Source: Candidatus Magasanikiibacteriota bacterium (GTDB lineage Bacteria; Patescibacteriota; Patescibacteriia; Magasanikbacterales; UBA922). Taken from it: a stretch of DNA of 38,247 nt. Location: the NCBI GenBank assembly GCA_018061685.1, contig JAGOTR010000006.1, positions 1 through 38,247 on the forward strand. The letters are read 5' to 3'. The position numbers and the translations under genes were made by a program. Of the stretch, positions 7,841 through 16,254 are shown piece after piece. The first letter of the stretch is position 1, and every line of letters starts with the position of its first letter. Under the pieces are notes generated by a model. That model was given only the letters and a program-made list of their open reading frames with translations. It made no database searches and was not told where the DNA came from.

Positions 7841-10800
7841 ATGCCCTTCGTTCACCTGCATGTCCACTCCCATTATTCTTTGCTCAATGGCTTAACCAAA
7901 GTAAAGCACTTGGTTCAGGCTGCAAAAGCAAAGGGGTATACAGCATTGGCACTCACGGATTATGGATCGATGTATGGAGCAATTGAATTTTATGAAGTAT
8001 GTAAAAAAGAGGGGATAAAACCTATTATTGGATTTGAGGCATTTGTTGCGCCTCGGGGTATGGAAGACAAAGACCCGGAATTAGATAAAACGCCATACGG
8101 GTTAGTATTATTGGCAGAAAATTATGATGGGTATAGAAACCTCATGACGCTTTCTTCACAAGGGCATTTGAAAGGATTTTTTAACGACAAGCCTCGTATT
8201 GATAAAAAACTACTTCGCGAGTATAGCAAACATATTATAGCCCTTTCTGGCGCAATTGATGGAGAGATTCCTCAATTATTGCTCCAAAAAAAATATGCCG
8301 ATGCCAAGCGTGTGGCAGAAGAATATCAAGATATATTTGGTAAAGACTATTTTTATTTAGAACTGCAAGACCATCCTGCAATTCACGGTCAAATAGAGGT
8401 GAACACACAACTTGTTCAACTCTCGAAAGAAACAGGGATTCCACTTGTTGCCACAAGAGACGTACATTATTTAAAACCAGACGATGCCGAAGCGCAAGAT
8501 ATTTTGCGTTGTATTAGTAATGGGTGGAAAGTGCACTATACCGATCGAGAAGATTATCGCCAAGTTGATCGATCGTTTAATACTGCCGAAGACATTGCTT
8601 CACGATTCCGTCATGTTCCTGAAGCCATTGAAAATACAGGCAAAATTGCTGACAGAATCAATATAGAAATTGCATTGAATAATTGGCATTTTGCACCGGT
8701 AGAATTACCGCCCAACGTAACGGCCGATGAACATCTTCGTCAAGAAGCCTATGCCTGTGTTGGTAAGTATTATGACCCGGTGACGGACGAAATTCGTGAG
8801 CGTATAGAATATGAATTAGACATTATTAAAACAAAAGGCTATTCGCCGTATTTTATTTGTGTTGCCGATTATGTGCGATATGCAAAAGAAAACGGTATTG
8901 TAGAATCGACTCGTGGATCTGCCGCTGGGTCGTTGGTGTCGTATGTGCTGGGTATTACTACCGTTGATCCTATTCGATTTAAACTGCCATTTGAACGGTT
9001 TTTAAATCCATTCCGCCCGAGTGCTCCCGATATTGATACGGACTTTGCCGATGACCGCAGAGAAGAAATGATCGAGTATGTGACAAAAAAATATGGGGTG
9101 GATAAGGTAGCACAAATCATTACCTTTGGAACTATGGCCGCCCGTGCCAGTGTTCGTGATGTGGGAAGAGCATTAGGACTCTCGTACACATTTTGTGATC
9201 AAGTCTCCAAATTGATTCCCCAAGGTGCGCAAGGGTTTCCTATGACTATTGAACGAGCGCTCAAAGAGTCGCCCGATTTACAAAAATTATATGAGGTAAA
9301 TCCAGACGTGGCACGCTTATTAAACTTAGCCAAAAAGGTTGAGGGGTGTGCTCGGCATACCTCTATTCATGCGGCTGGCGTCGTTATTTCACCCACGCCA
9401 CTCACGGATTTTACTCCCGTACAAAAAGAAACGGGTGGAGAAAAATTAGTGACCCAATACGAAATGCATGCGGTTGAAGCAGCCGGGGTACTCAAAAACG
9501 ATTTTTTGGGAATTCGAAATTTGGCAATTTTAGGAAACGCTGTGGAAATTGTAAAAGCAACAACCGGCGAAGACGTAGACATTTATCACCTGCCACTCGA
9601 CGACCAAAAAACCTTTGATATGATTTCTCGTGGTGAAACCATGGGTGTGTTTCAGTTTGGGAGTTCTGGCATGATTCGGTGGATTAAAGAATTGAAACCC
9701 ACCACGATTGATGACATTATGGCCATGGTAGCATTGTACCGCCCGGGGCCAATGGATTTTATTCCCGAATATATTAAACGAAAACACCACCCAGAATTTA
9801 TTGATTACCCGCACCCAGCACTCGAAGATACATTAGAAAAATCATTGGGCTTACTTATTTATCAAGACGACATCATGTTGACCGCCATTAAATTGGCTGG
9901 GTATGATTGGCTTGAAGCAGATAATTTTCGGAAAGCCATGGGAAAGAAAATTCCCGAGCTCATGAAAGAACAGGAAGAAAAATTTAAAAAAGGTTGTTTG
10001 GCACATCATATTGAAAAAGCCGTTGTGACCGATTTGTGGGAGCGTATTAAACCATTTGCTTCGTATGGGTTTAACAAATCGCATGCCGCGAGTTATGGTA
10101 TTGTGGCCTATCAAACAGCATACATGAAAGCCAATTACCCGGTGCAATATATGACGGCCGTGTTACGAGCTGAATTTGGCGATTCCGATAAAGTAGCCGC
10201 TATTGTGCATGAATGTAGCCGCATGAATATACGTGTGTTACCACCAGACGTGAATGAAAGTTTCCGAAATTTTGCCATGGTATCAAAACAAGGCGAGCCG
10301 GGCATTATCCGTTTTGGGTTATCAGGCATTAAGAATGTCGGTGAACATATTTGTGAAGTCATATATCGCGAAAGAAAAGAACATGGACAATATACGGACT
10401 TAGAAAATCTGTTGACTCGTGTCACTGATAAAGATTTGAATAAAAAATCAGTCGAAAGTTTAGCCAAAGCCGGTGCACTTGATTCATTTGGTATTGATCG
10501 TGGGGTGCTGCTTGCCAATAGCGAACAATTATTATTGTTTAGTAAACAAGCCAAAGAAAAAACAGTGACCAATCAAGTATCATTATTTGCCGGAACGAGT
10601 ATTGCGTTTGATAGTAAACTAATACTCCGAGATGCCGCACCGGTGGAATTAGAACAAAAATTAGCCTGGGAAAAAGAATTGTTAGGCATTTATATTTCGT
10701 CGCATCCATTTTTGTATTATCAACAAATACTGGGGACATCACTTGTTCCCCTAACTGAGGTAGAATTACAACCACGTGATGCGTGGGTAACAGTGGGTGG

Positions 10801-11314
10801 TATTATTGCGAGCTTGAAAAAGAAAGTAACCAAAAAAGGAAGTATCATGTTGTTTGTGACTATTCAAGATACCAGTGGAGCGCTGGAAGTGTTGGTATTT
10901 CCAAAAACATATGAACGCACAAAAGATCACTGGCAAGATGGTGCATTGATGTGTATTGTAGGCAAAACACCAAAAGAAGAGGGCGACAATAAAGTATTTG
11001 CGGAAAATGTGTATGTGTTGAATAAACACAATGCACACGACGTTGCCCGTGCTGTTTCACTTGGAAGAACAGAAGTATCGGCTGAGTCAAAAAGAAAAAA
11101 AATTGTGACACTCTTGTTGACCGCCGATGAAGCCCGCATCTATGGTGAGGATTTAAAAAAAATATTTGCTGCGCATCCGGGTGAGTATAGTATTTATATT
11201 AAATTACCAACAACCACGATTCAAGCGCAAGCAACACTGCTTTGGAATGAAACGGTGCAAGCCTCAATTGAATCAATTATTGGAACAGGGAAAGTATTTG
11301 TGACTGAAGAATAA
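7841..11314 (+). CDS. dnaE: DNA polymerase III alpha subunit DnaE
   Basis: The 1157-residue replicative polymerase is full length. Order: PHP domain (about 1-205), C-family polymerase palm with PDIDTDF (residues 396-402) and KNDFLG carrying the catalytic aspartates, fingers and helix-hairpin-helix region, a QVSLF beta-clamp-binding motif near residue 912, and an OB domain starting WVTVGG near residue 981. The PHP metal site is degenerate: the usual LLDG aspartate is Asn16, TDHG histidine is Tyr41, the YHLVLLA histidine is Gly, and the ALSxC cysteine is Ala. The HxHxH start, the IGxE glutamate and the DVHY residues remain. PHP-based proofreading is therefore probably lost. The start ATG has a very short leader; the gene ends 17 bases before a strong terminator. 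Confidence 0.97.
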   Translation: MPFVHLHVHSHYSLLNGLTKVKHLVQAAKAKGYTALALTDYGSMYGAIEFYEVCKKEGIKPIIGFEAFVAPRGMEDKDPELDKTPYGLVLLAENYDGYRNLMTLSSQGHLKGFFNDKPRIDKKLLREYSKHIIALSGAIDGEIPQLLLQKKYADAKRVAEEYQDIFGKDYFYLELQDHPAIHGQIEVNTQLVQLSKETGIPLVATRDVHYLKPDDAEAQDILRCISNGWKVHYTDREDYRQVDRSFNTAEDIASRFRHVPEAIENTGKIADRINIEIALNNWHFAPVELPPNVTADEHLRQEAYACVGKYYDPVTDEIRERIEYELDIIKTKGYSPYFICVADYVRYAKENGIVESTRGSAAGSLVSYVLGITTVDPIRFKLPFERFLNPFRPSAPDIDTDFADDRREEMIEYVTKKYGVDKVAQIITFGTMAARASVRDVGRALGLSYTFCDQVSKLIPQGAQGFPMTIERALKESPDLQKLYEVNPDVARLLNLAKKVEGCARHTSIHAAGVVISPTPLTDFTPVQKETGGEKLVTQYEMHAVEAAGVLKNDFLGIRNLAILGNAVEIVKATTGEDVDIYHLPLDDQKTFDMISRGETMGVFQFGSSGMIRWIKELKPTTIDDIMAMVALYRPGPMDFIPEYIKRKHHPEFIDYPHPALEDTLEKSLGLLIYQDDIMLTAIKLAGYDWLEADNFRKAMGKKIPELMKEQEEKFKKGCLAHHIEKAVVTDLWERIKPFASYGFNKSHAASYGIVAYQTAYMKANYPVQYMTAVLRAEFGDSDKVAAIVHECSRMNIRVLPPDVNESFRNFAMVSKQGEPGIIRFGLSGIKNVGEHICEVIYRERKEHGQYTDLENLLTRVTDKDLNKKSVESLAKAGALDSFGIDRGVLLANSEQLLLFSKQAKEKTVTNQVSLFAGTSIAFDSKLILRDAAPVELEQKLAWEKELLGIYISSHPFLYYQQILGTSLVPLTEVELQPRDAWVTVGGIIASLKKKVTKKGSIMLFVTIQDTSGALEVLVFPKTYERTKDHWQDGALMCIVGKTPKEEGDNKVFAENVYVLNKHNAHDVARAVSLGRTEVSAESKRKKIVTLLLTADEARIYGEDLKKIFAAHPGEYSIYIKLPTTTIQAQATLLWNETVQASIESIIGTGKVFVTEE

Positions 11315-11331
11315 TGTGGGTATGTAAGGGG

Positions 11332-11365
11332 AATTCCGGCGGGTGTAAATCGCCGGAATTTTTTT
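11332..11365 (+). terminator. Intrinsic terminator of dnaE
   Basis: AATTCCGGCG (11332-11341) pairs perfectly with CGCCGGAATT (11351-11360) around a 9-base loop and is followed by five more Ts. Confidence 0.92.
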
Positions 11366-11373
11366 GGCAGGTT

Positions 11374-12327
11374 TCACGAAGCGAAGAGGCTGGATACCGA
11401 GCCATTTCCATGAATTTGCTGAATGGCTTGTGCAAAAATTGCAGCGGTCGAAACCACCGTAATTTTCGTACATGCCACAGCCTCGGGAGAGAGGGGAATC
11501 GTGTCAGACACGATGACACCCTCGATCACACTTGTCGTGAGTCGTTGGACTGCTGGTCCAGACAACACTGGGTGGGTTGCCAGCACAAAGACACGCTTGG
11601 CCCCATGTTGCTGCACAGCCAACGCTGCTTGGCAAATGGTGCCGGCCGTATCAATCATGTCGTCTACGAGTACTGCGTCGCAGCCGTCAACATCGCCAAT
11701 AAGGTGCATGACCTCGGCAACGTTGGGGCCAGAGCGACGTTTGTCGACAATGGCAAGAGCGGCGTTTAATCGTTTGGCATAGGTTCGCGCTCGCTCTACA
11801 CCACCAGCGTCTGGGCTCACAATCACGGGTTTGTTCAACCCAAGTGCTTGGAGATGCTCCACCATAACTGGCGAGCAAAACAGGTGGTCGACTGGGCCGT
11901 TAAAAAAGCCCTGAATTTGGCCTGCATGCAGCTCCATGGTGATGATGCGACCAACTCCCGATACAGTGAGGAGATCGCACACCAGCCGTGCGGTGATAGG
12001 TGCACGAGGAGCGGCTTTGCGATCCTGCCGTGCATACCCAAAGTAGGGCATAACGGCAGAAATGCTTCCGGCCGAGGCACGCTTGAGTGCATCCACCATA
12101 ATCAGCAGTTCCATGAGGTTGTCGTTGGTCGGTGCACACGTGCTTTGGATGATATATACATCCGCACCACGCACCGATTCGCCGATCTCTACACGAATTT
12201 CTCCGTCAGAGAATCGAGTGACTCGGGCTTCGCCGAGGTTGCAGTGCAATTCTCCACAGATCGCGTGAGCGAGTGTGGGGTTGCTATTCCCCGCAAACAG
12301 AATCTGACGCTGTACGTTTTCGATCAT
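11374..12327 (-). CDS. prs: Ribose-phosphate pyrophosphokinase (PRPP synthase)
   Basis: Prs makes phosphoribosyl pyrophosphate from ribose 5-phosphate and ATP for nucleotide synthesis. The 317-residue product has FAGNSNPTLA near the N-terminus, the divalent-cation/ribose-5-P region ending in ELHAGQIQGFF, the flexible SPDAGGVERAR segment, and the PRPP-binding loop VDDMIDTAGT. I chose the ATG at 12325-12327 because it has a strong Shine-Dalgarno (AGGAGG, 8 bases upstream) and matches the family N-terminus; an upstream in-frame extension to 12453 runs through the leader. Codon choice is markedly more GC-rich than in flanking tsaD and dnaE. A terminator-like hairpin lies in the leader, suggesting attenuation. 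Confidence 0.95.
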   Translation of the reverse strand: MIENVQRQILFAGNSNPTLAHAICGELHCNLGEARVTRFSDGEIRVEIGESVRGADVYIIQSTCAPTNDNLMELLIMVDALKRASAGSISAVMPYFGYARQDRKAAPRAPITARLVCDLLTVSGVGRIITMELHAGQIQGFFNGPVDHLFCSPVMVEHLQALGLNKPVIVSPDAGGVERARTYAKRLNAALAIVDKRRSGPNVAEVMHLIGDVDGCDAVLVDDMIDTAGTICQAALAVQQHGAKRVFVLATHPVLSGPAVQRLTTSVIEGVIVSDTIPLSPEAVACTKITVVSTAAIFAQAIQQIHGNGSVSSLFAS

Positions 12328-12357
12328 GAAAGATACCTCCTGTTTTGTTATAACAAA

Positions 12358-12383
12358 AACGACCCTCTTTCGACAGGATCGTT
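12358..12383 (-). promoter_or_regulatory. Terminator-like hairpin in the prs leader
   Basis: On the minus strand AACGATCC and GGGTCGTT pair around TGTCGAAAGA and are followed by a short T-run and then the prs Shine-Dalgarno. It lies between a possible promoter (TATAGT at 12410-12415, weak -35 TTTACG at 12433-12438) and the start codon, where it could act as an attenuator. Confidence 0.55.
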
Positions 12384-12520
12384 TGGTGAAATGAACAACA
12401 CTGGTTTGTACTATACGGATTTTTTTTTGTTTCGTAAAGTAAATATTGTTCACAACTCGTTTGCGTGTATGCTATGTTTGGCATGGGTATAATATCAAGA
12501 AACTGATGTATTTTTAAAAT

Positions 12521-13348
12521 TTATTCCCTATAGTCATTTAAAATATGCGAGATCATCATGCACGGAATATCATAATCATCTAAGCCTATAATGTAAGGCG
12601 TTTCTTTGCCCTCTTTAAAAATTACGAGTCCAGCTTGTGTTAGTTCAAAAGCGTGGATTTTAGAAAAAGGGAAGGCAAAATTTTTTCTGTTTCCTTTAAA
12701 TCCTATCCTTTGGTTGGTGAGCCAAAAAGCACCAGAATCTTCAGTTACCAGATGTTCGCTTGAGGATGTTGAAAAACTGGCTGAACCTACACGATAGCGA
12801 AGTCCCTTCATAATTTTGATTGAAGCTGTTGTACCGCCATAGCTAATGCGATTTGTAACTCGCTTATATTTTTTTATAATGGCAGAACATCCCCAGTGTA
12901 AAATTTCTCCTTTTTTAAAAATAATGTCTATATTGTGTTGCTGAATTTCGGGAAGAATACCTTTTTCAATAAGGCCCAACGTATAAAATTTGTTAAATGC
13001 TTTTTGGTCAAATTCAAAATCTTTTTGGCTTATCCCAAAATAATCCATGAGTTCCTCAAGAGATTTTTTTTCGTCCTCTGTAATTTTTCCATCGCCTATA
13101 ATATTCTGAAAAGCAAGTGTGCTTGCCTTCTTATGAGCATCCAAAAGTTCGTCTGTAGAAAAGCCATATTCTTTAGCTATTTTTTCAAGTTCTTGCTTTT
13201 CAATACCTTCTAATGTGCCGTCTGAAAGAAAGCCCTTGAGAAGTTGATCATACTTAATTTTGCCTTCTCGTTTTGTTAGGAATTTTTTAACGAAACCGAG
13301 CATATTTTTATTGTTAAATTTTAAAGATATTTCACTTAAATATCTCAT
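12521..13348 (-). CDS. TerB-like plus PH-like domain protein, function unknown
   Basis: A 275-residue soluble protein. Residues about 25-120 form a helical, acidic segment with repeated D-G-x-(I/L)-x-x-x-E-K-(K/Q) patterns (SDGTLEGIEKQEL and GDGKITEDEKKSL). This resembles the tellurite-resistance TerB/EF-hand-like fold. Residues about 145-270 are beta-rich with GEILHWGCSAIIKK, TNQRIGFKGNRKNFAFPFSKIHAFE and GKETPYIIGLDD, resembling bacterial PH/GRAM-like domains that follow TerB modules in some proteins. The assignment is by pattern only. Start is uncertain: the first ATG (13346-13348) abuts a repeat, and a second lies at 13301-13303; neither has a Shine-Dalgarno. It is co-directional with prs and tsaD. 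Confidence 0.62.
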   Translation of the reverse strand: MRYLSEISLKFNNKNMLGFVKKFLTKREGKIKYDQLLKGFLSDGTLEGIEKQELEKIAKEYGFSTDELLDAHKKASTLAFQNIIGDGKITEDEKKSLEELMDYFGISQKDFEFDQKAFNKFYTLGLIEKGILPEIQQHNIDIIFKKGEILHWGCSAIIKKYKRVTNRISYGGTTASIKIMKGLRYRVGSASFSTSSSEHLVTEDSGAFWLTNQRIGFKGNRKNFAFPFSKIHAFELTQAGLVIFKEGKETPYIIGLDDYDIPCMMISHILNDYRE

Positions 13349-13399
13349 TGTGTCACTCCGAGCGATGAGTTTTTAGGCAAAGAGTCGAGGAGTGACACA
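13349..13399. repeat. Family D inverted repeat, copy 1
   Basis: TGTGTCACTCC (13349-13359) and GGAGTGACACA (13389-13399) are exact inverted repeats around a spacer containing GAGCGATGAG and GAGTCGA. A longer relative lies at 29557-29662. The left arm touches the first possible start codon of the TerB-like gene. Confidence 0.8.
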
Positions 13400-13412
13400 T
13401 AAGTGGCCAGAC

Positions 13413-14468
13413 TTATTGTTGGTACACTCTCCAGTTGGGATTCACAATAATATCTTTCCAATGCGTAAATTGTTGCTGTTTTACTTTTTCGTAACTCGCA
13501 ATCGCAATCATTGCTGCATTGTCCATGCAGTATTTTTTTTCTGGAAATAAAAAGAGTACGTCGCTGTGTTGCTCTTCTAATGCCGATTTGAGGGTTTCGC
13601 GAAGTTTGTTATTTGCCGATACACCACCCGAGAGTATAACTGTTTTGGGTGCATATTGTTGTACGGCGCGAAGCGTTTTTGCAACTAATACATCCACAAT
13701 GGCTTGTTCAAAACTAGCACAAAAATCATTGATGGTCACCGTGCCTTCGTGCAAAAATGATTCAGGCGTTACCGGGCTTTCAATCTTGTGGTTTTGCAGC
13801 CAATAGAGTGCTGCTGTTTTGAGCCCCGCAAAACTAAAATCAAAATTATCACTATCCATCATCGGGCGGGGGAAGGGTATTTTTTTTGTGTCACCATCTT
13901 TCGCAAACGCAGAAATTTTTGGTCCGCCCGGATAGGCTAAGTCTAATAATTTTGCCACTTTATCAAATGCTTCTCCGGCCGCGTCATCGCGCGTGGTGCC
14001 AATGCATTCGTACACCCCATGCTTTGGCATAAAAATAAGTTCTGTATGACCACCACTCACGACAAGCGAGAGTGCTGGATACACAAGTAATTCAGGTGAA
14101 AGCCCAATAGTAACGGACTGTATATGCCCATCAATGTGATTCATAGAAACAAGTGGAATATTCCACAGGTGTGATAAATTTTTTGCTACTTCCACACCCA
14201 CCAATAATCCGGTCACGAGTCCTGGGCCGCTTGTTACCGCAATCGCATCTGGTTTTTGTGGGTATCCATTCAACACTTCTTCTACCACTGGTAAAATATT
14301 TTCCGCATGTTTTCGGCCAGCAATTTCGGGTACCACACCACCATATTTTTTATGTACCTCAATTTGACTTGCTGTTTTTTCAGCAAGCACGGTGCTCGTA
14401 GTATCAGTAATATCCACGAGTGCGACAGAGGTATCGTCGCAAGAGGATTCAATACCAAGTATTCTCAT
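13413..14468 (-). CDS. tsaD: tRNA N6-threonylcarbamoyladenosine synthase catalytic subunit TsaD
   Basis: TsaD transfers the threonylcarbamoyl group to A37 of ANN-decoding tRNAs, working with TsaB and TsaE. The 351-residue product shows LGIESSCDDTSVALVD at the N-terminus, KHAENILPVVEEVL, the iron-binding HIDGH motif, the SGGHTELIF phosphate loop, GGVSANNKLRETL, and the CMDNAAMIA aspartate near the C-terminus. All expected motifs are present. I place the start at the ATG 14466-14468 (MRILGIESS), which matches the family. The upstream in-frame ATG at 14480 lies within a dispersed palindrome and would add only four residues. The partner TsaB is encoded 6.5 kb away at 21014 in a shortened form. 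Confidence 0.95.
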   Translation of the reverse strand: MRILGIESSCDDTSVALVDITDTTSTVLAEKTASQIEVHKKYGGVVPEIAGRKHAENILPVVEEVLNGYPQKPDAIAVTSGPGLVTGLLVGVEVAKNLSHLWNIPLVSMNHIDGHIQSVTIGLSPELLVYPALSLVVSGGHTELIFMPKHGVYECIGTTRDDAAGEAFDKVAKLLDLAYPGGPKISAFAKDGDTKKIPFPRPMMDSDNFDFSFAGLKTAALYWLQNHKIESPVTPESFLHEGTVTINDFCASFEQAIVDVLVAKTLRAVQQYAPKTVILSGGVSANNKLRETLKSALEEQHSDVLFLFPEKKYCMDNAAMIAIASYEKVKQQQFTHWKDIIVNPNWRVYQQ

Positions 14469-14474
14469 ATTGAT

Positions 14475-14543
14475 TGTCATCCTGAACTTGTTTCAGGATC
14501 TCTTCAAATAATATTCAGATCCTGAAACAAGTTCAGGATGACA
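14475..14543. repeat. Family A palindrome, copy 2 (perfect arms)
   Basis: Arms 14475-14501 and 14517-14543 are perfectly complementary over 27 bases around a 15-base AT-rich loop. The element occupies most of the gap between tsaD and the helicase gene. Confidence 0.92.
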
Positions 14544-14583
14544 TGGTGTATTCTACTGTAATTTTCTATTTTTTCAAAATAGT

Positions 14584-15882
14584 TTATCGACTTCGAGATG
14601 CATTTCTCCGAGAAAAATTATTTCTCCCTCCAGTATTTCCACTGCGTCGATTGGGTGTATTTCTTGATTCTCCTCCACCAAACGCAGGACGTTTGTTTTT
14701 TTGTGGTGGCGTAAAGCGAGGTCCTCGTGCGGGTGGTGCTATGGTACGGCGAGGAGGAAGTGTTGGAAGGGGAGTGACTTGTAATGATTTTTTAATTAAT
14801 CGTTCAATTTGTTTGAGTTCCATTCGTTCTTCGGGACCCACAAAAGACACGGCTTTTCCCGTGGTGCCAGCACGAGCTGTACGGCCAATTCGGTGCACAT
14901 AATCATCTGGATTATCTGGTAAATCGTAATTGATTACAAGGGAAATACCGGTAACATCAATACCACGAGCAGCAATATCTGTTGCCACGAGTACTCGGTA
15001 CGTCCCATTTTTAAATCCTGCCAAGGCAGCCTGGCGTTGGGGGAGTGAACGGTTCGAGTGAATTTCGTTGGCTGTATGGCCCATAGCACGAACGACGGCT
15101 GCTATTTTTTTTGCGCCATATTTGGTGCGAGAAAAAATAAGCACAGTACCAGTATTATCTGCCAATAATTTTTCTAATAGTTGTGTGCGAACATCTTTTG
15201 ATGCAATAAAAATTTCTTGTTGAATTTTTGCCGCTGTTGTGCCCGCAGGGGCTACTTCAATGCGAAGTGGTGTTTTCATGTAGCGTCCTGCAATTTCTGC
15301 AATTGGCGCAGGCATAGTCGCAGAAAACATAAGTGTTTGGCGCGTTTTGGGTGCGTAATTTAAAATTTGTTTTATTTGTGGAGCAAATCCAATATCAAAC
15401 ATTCGGTCTGCCTCATCAAGTACAATCATGGTGATGCGTGATAAAGAAAGATTTTTTTCTTGCAAATGCGCAATTAAGCGTCCCGGGGTAGAAATAAGAA
15501 TATGCGGATTTTTTCGCATGGCTTGAATTTGTTGATGAGACGATGCACCACCGATAAGCACCGCAGTACGGAGCCCAAAATGGCTGCCAATTTTTTGAAT
15601 CACGTCGTTTACTTGGAGTGCCAATTCACGCGTAGGCAACAAAATTAATCCTTGGCCTTTGTTTTTGCCCAAGAGTTGAATCATGGGGAGACCAAATGCA
15701 AGGGTTTTTCCGGTTCCTGTTTGTGCAATTCCCACAATATCTTTGCCTTCAAGCGCCGTTGGAATACATTGGTGCTGAATGGGAGTTGGCGAAGTAAATG
15801 AAAGTTTGTTCAAAACGGCTAAGAGTTCTGGTGCAATACCTAATTTGTCAAAAGAAGGTACGGGTGTTGTATCCTGTGTCAT
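14584..15882 (-). CDS. DEAD-box ATP-dependent RNA helicase
   Basis: A 432-residue DEAD-box helicase with every core motif: Q motif (SFTSPTPIQHQ), I AQTGTGKT, Ia PTRELAL, Ib TPGR, II DEAD, III SAT, V DIAARGID and VI HRIGRTAR. After the core comes a basic tail of about 70 residues rich in Arg, Pro, Gly and Asn (RRTIAPPARGPRF to the RSR end), typical of RNA-chaperoning helicases such as RhlE/CsdA relatives. The ATG at 15880-15882 fits the family N-terminus; an upstream GTG at 15924 would run through a leader hairpin. A consensus promoter lies at 15979-16007 and a terminator-like hairpin directly abuts the start codon, so attenuated or temperature-responsive control is plausible but unproven. Confidence 0.92.
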   Translation of the reverse strand: MTQDTTPVPSFDKLGIAPELLAVLNKLSFTSPTPIQHQCIPTALEGKDIVGIAQTGTGKTLAFGLPMIQLLGKNKGQGLILLPTRELALQVNDVIQKIGSHFGLRTAVLIGGASSHQQIQAMRKNPHILISTPGRLIAHLQEKNLSLSRITMIVLDEADRMFDIGFAPQIKQILNYAPKTRQTLMFSATMPAPIAEIAGRYMKTPLRIEVAPAGTTAAKIQQEIFIASKDVRTQLLEKLLADNTGTVLIFSRTKYGAKKIAAVVRAMGHTANEIHSNRSLPQRQAALAGFKNGTYRVLVATDIAARGIDVTGISLVINYDLPDNPDDYVHRIGRTARAGTTGKAVSFVGPEERMELKQIERLIKKSLQVTPLPTLPPRRTIAPPARGPRFTPPQKNKRPAFGGGESRNTPNRRSGNTGGRNNFSRRNASRSR

Positions 15883-15888
15883 AAAAAA

Positions 15889-15961
15889 TGTGTGACCCGA
15901 GGTTCTGATTGGGTCACATGACACAAAAGATTCGAGTCCTCGGAGGATCGGATGATCCTCC
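15889..15961 (-). promoter_or_regulatory. Two-hairpin leader of the DEAD-box helicase
   Basis: Reading on the minus strand, a perfect 8-bp hairpin (GGAGGATC/GATCCTCC, 15942-15961) is followed by TGTGACCC pairing with GGGTCACA (15891-15918), then CATTTTTT and the start ATG. The second hairpin plus T-run has the form of an intrinsic terminator ending at the start codon. Confidence 0.6.
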
Positions 15962-15978
15962 TAAATTAATAATAGCTA

Positions 15979-16007
15979 ACTATAGCAATAAAAGCTCGTT
16001 TTGTCAA
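15979..16007 (-). promoter_or_regulatory. Promoter of the DEAD-box helicase
   Basis: On the minus strand: TTGACA (16002-16007), a 17-base spacer and TATAGT (15979-15984). This predicts a start near 15972 and a leader of about 90 bases. Confidence 0.8.
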
Positions 16008-16043
16008 TTAGGTGATAAGAATATGTTGCTATTTTACCATCTC

Positions 16044-16072
16044 TTGACGCAATAGAAAAATCTCTATATACT
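16044..16072 (+). promoter_or_regulatory. Promoter of tRNA-Glu
   Basis: TTGACG (16044-16049), a 17-base spacer and TATACT (16067-16072) lie about 20 bases before the mature tRNA 5' end. Confidence 0.8.
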
Positions 16073-16093
16073 ATTGTCTGTATCGTGTGCTAT

Positions 16094-16165
16094 GGCCCGT
16101 TCGTCTAGTGGTTAGGACACCAGGTTTTCATCCTGGTAACAGGGGTTCGATTCCCCTACGGGCTA
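16094..16165 (+). tRNA. tRNA-Glu (anticodon TTC)
   Basis: A complete cloverleaf can be drawn. The acceptor strand GGCCCGT pairs with ACGGGCT (with a G1-U72 wobble). The anticodon stem is CCAGG/CCTGG around TTTTCAT, giving anticodon TTC, and the T arm is AGGGG-TTCGATT-CCCCT. The discriminator base is A, and CCA is not encoded. It is transcribed alone between its own promoter and a strong terminator. The matching glutamyl-tRNA synthetase starts at 37445. Confidence 0.95.
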
Positions 16166-16168
16166 CGC

Positions 16169-16203
16169 GTTGACAGTTGACTTTTAACAGGTAACAATTA
16201 ACC
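16169..16203. repeat. Family F short TAACAATTAAC-type repeat, copy 1
   Basis: GTTGACAGTTGAC followed by TTTTAACAGGTAACAATTAAC closely resembles sequence at 26063-26098 and 34815-34893, and sits between the tRNA and its terminator. Confidence 0.6.
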
Positions 16204-16207
16204 TAAT

Positions 16208-16243
16208 AAAAAATCGTCCCGACTGCGGTCGGGACGATTTTTT
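16208..16243. terminator. Bidirectional terminator (tRNA-Glu / DUF1003)
   Basis: AAAAAATCGTCCCGAC pairs perfectly with GTCGGGACGATTTTTT around TGCG. A-run and T-run on the two sides allow termination in both directions. Confidence 0.93.
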
Positions 16244-16254
16244 ATTTGTGAATT

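Noticed and set aside
11314-12492. Several open frames (for example 11848-12492 +) opposite prs
   Set aside because: prs is unambiguous; long antisense frames reflect its GC-rich codons.
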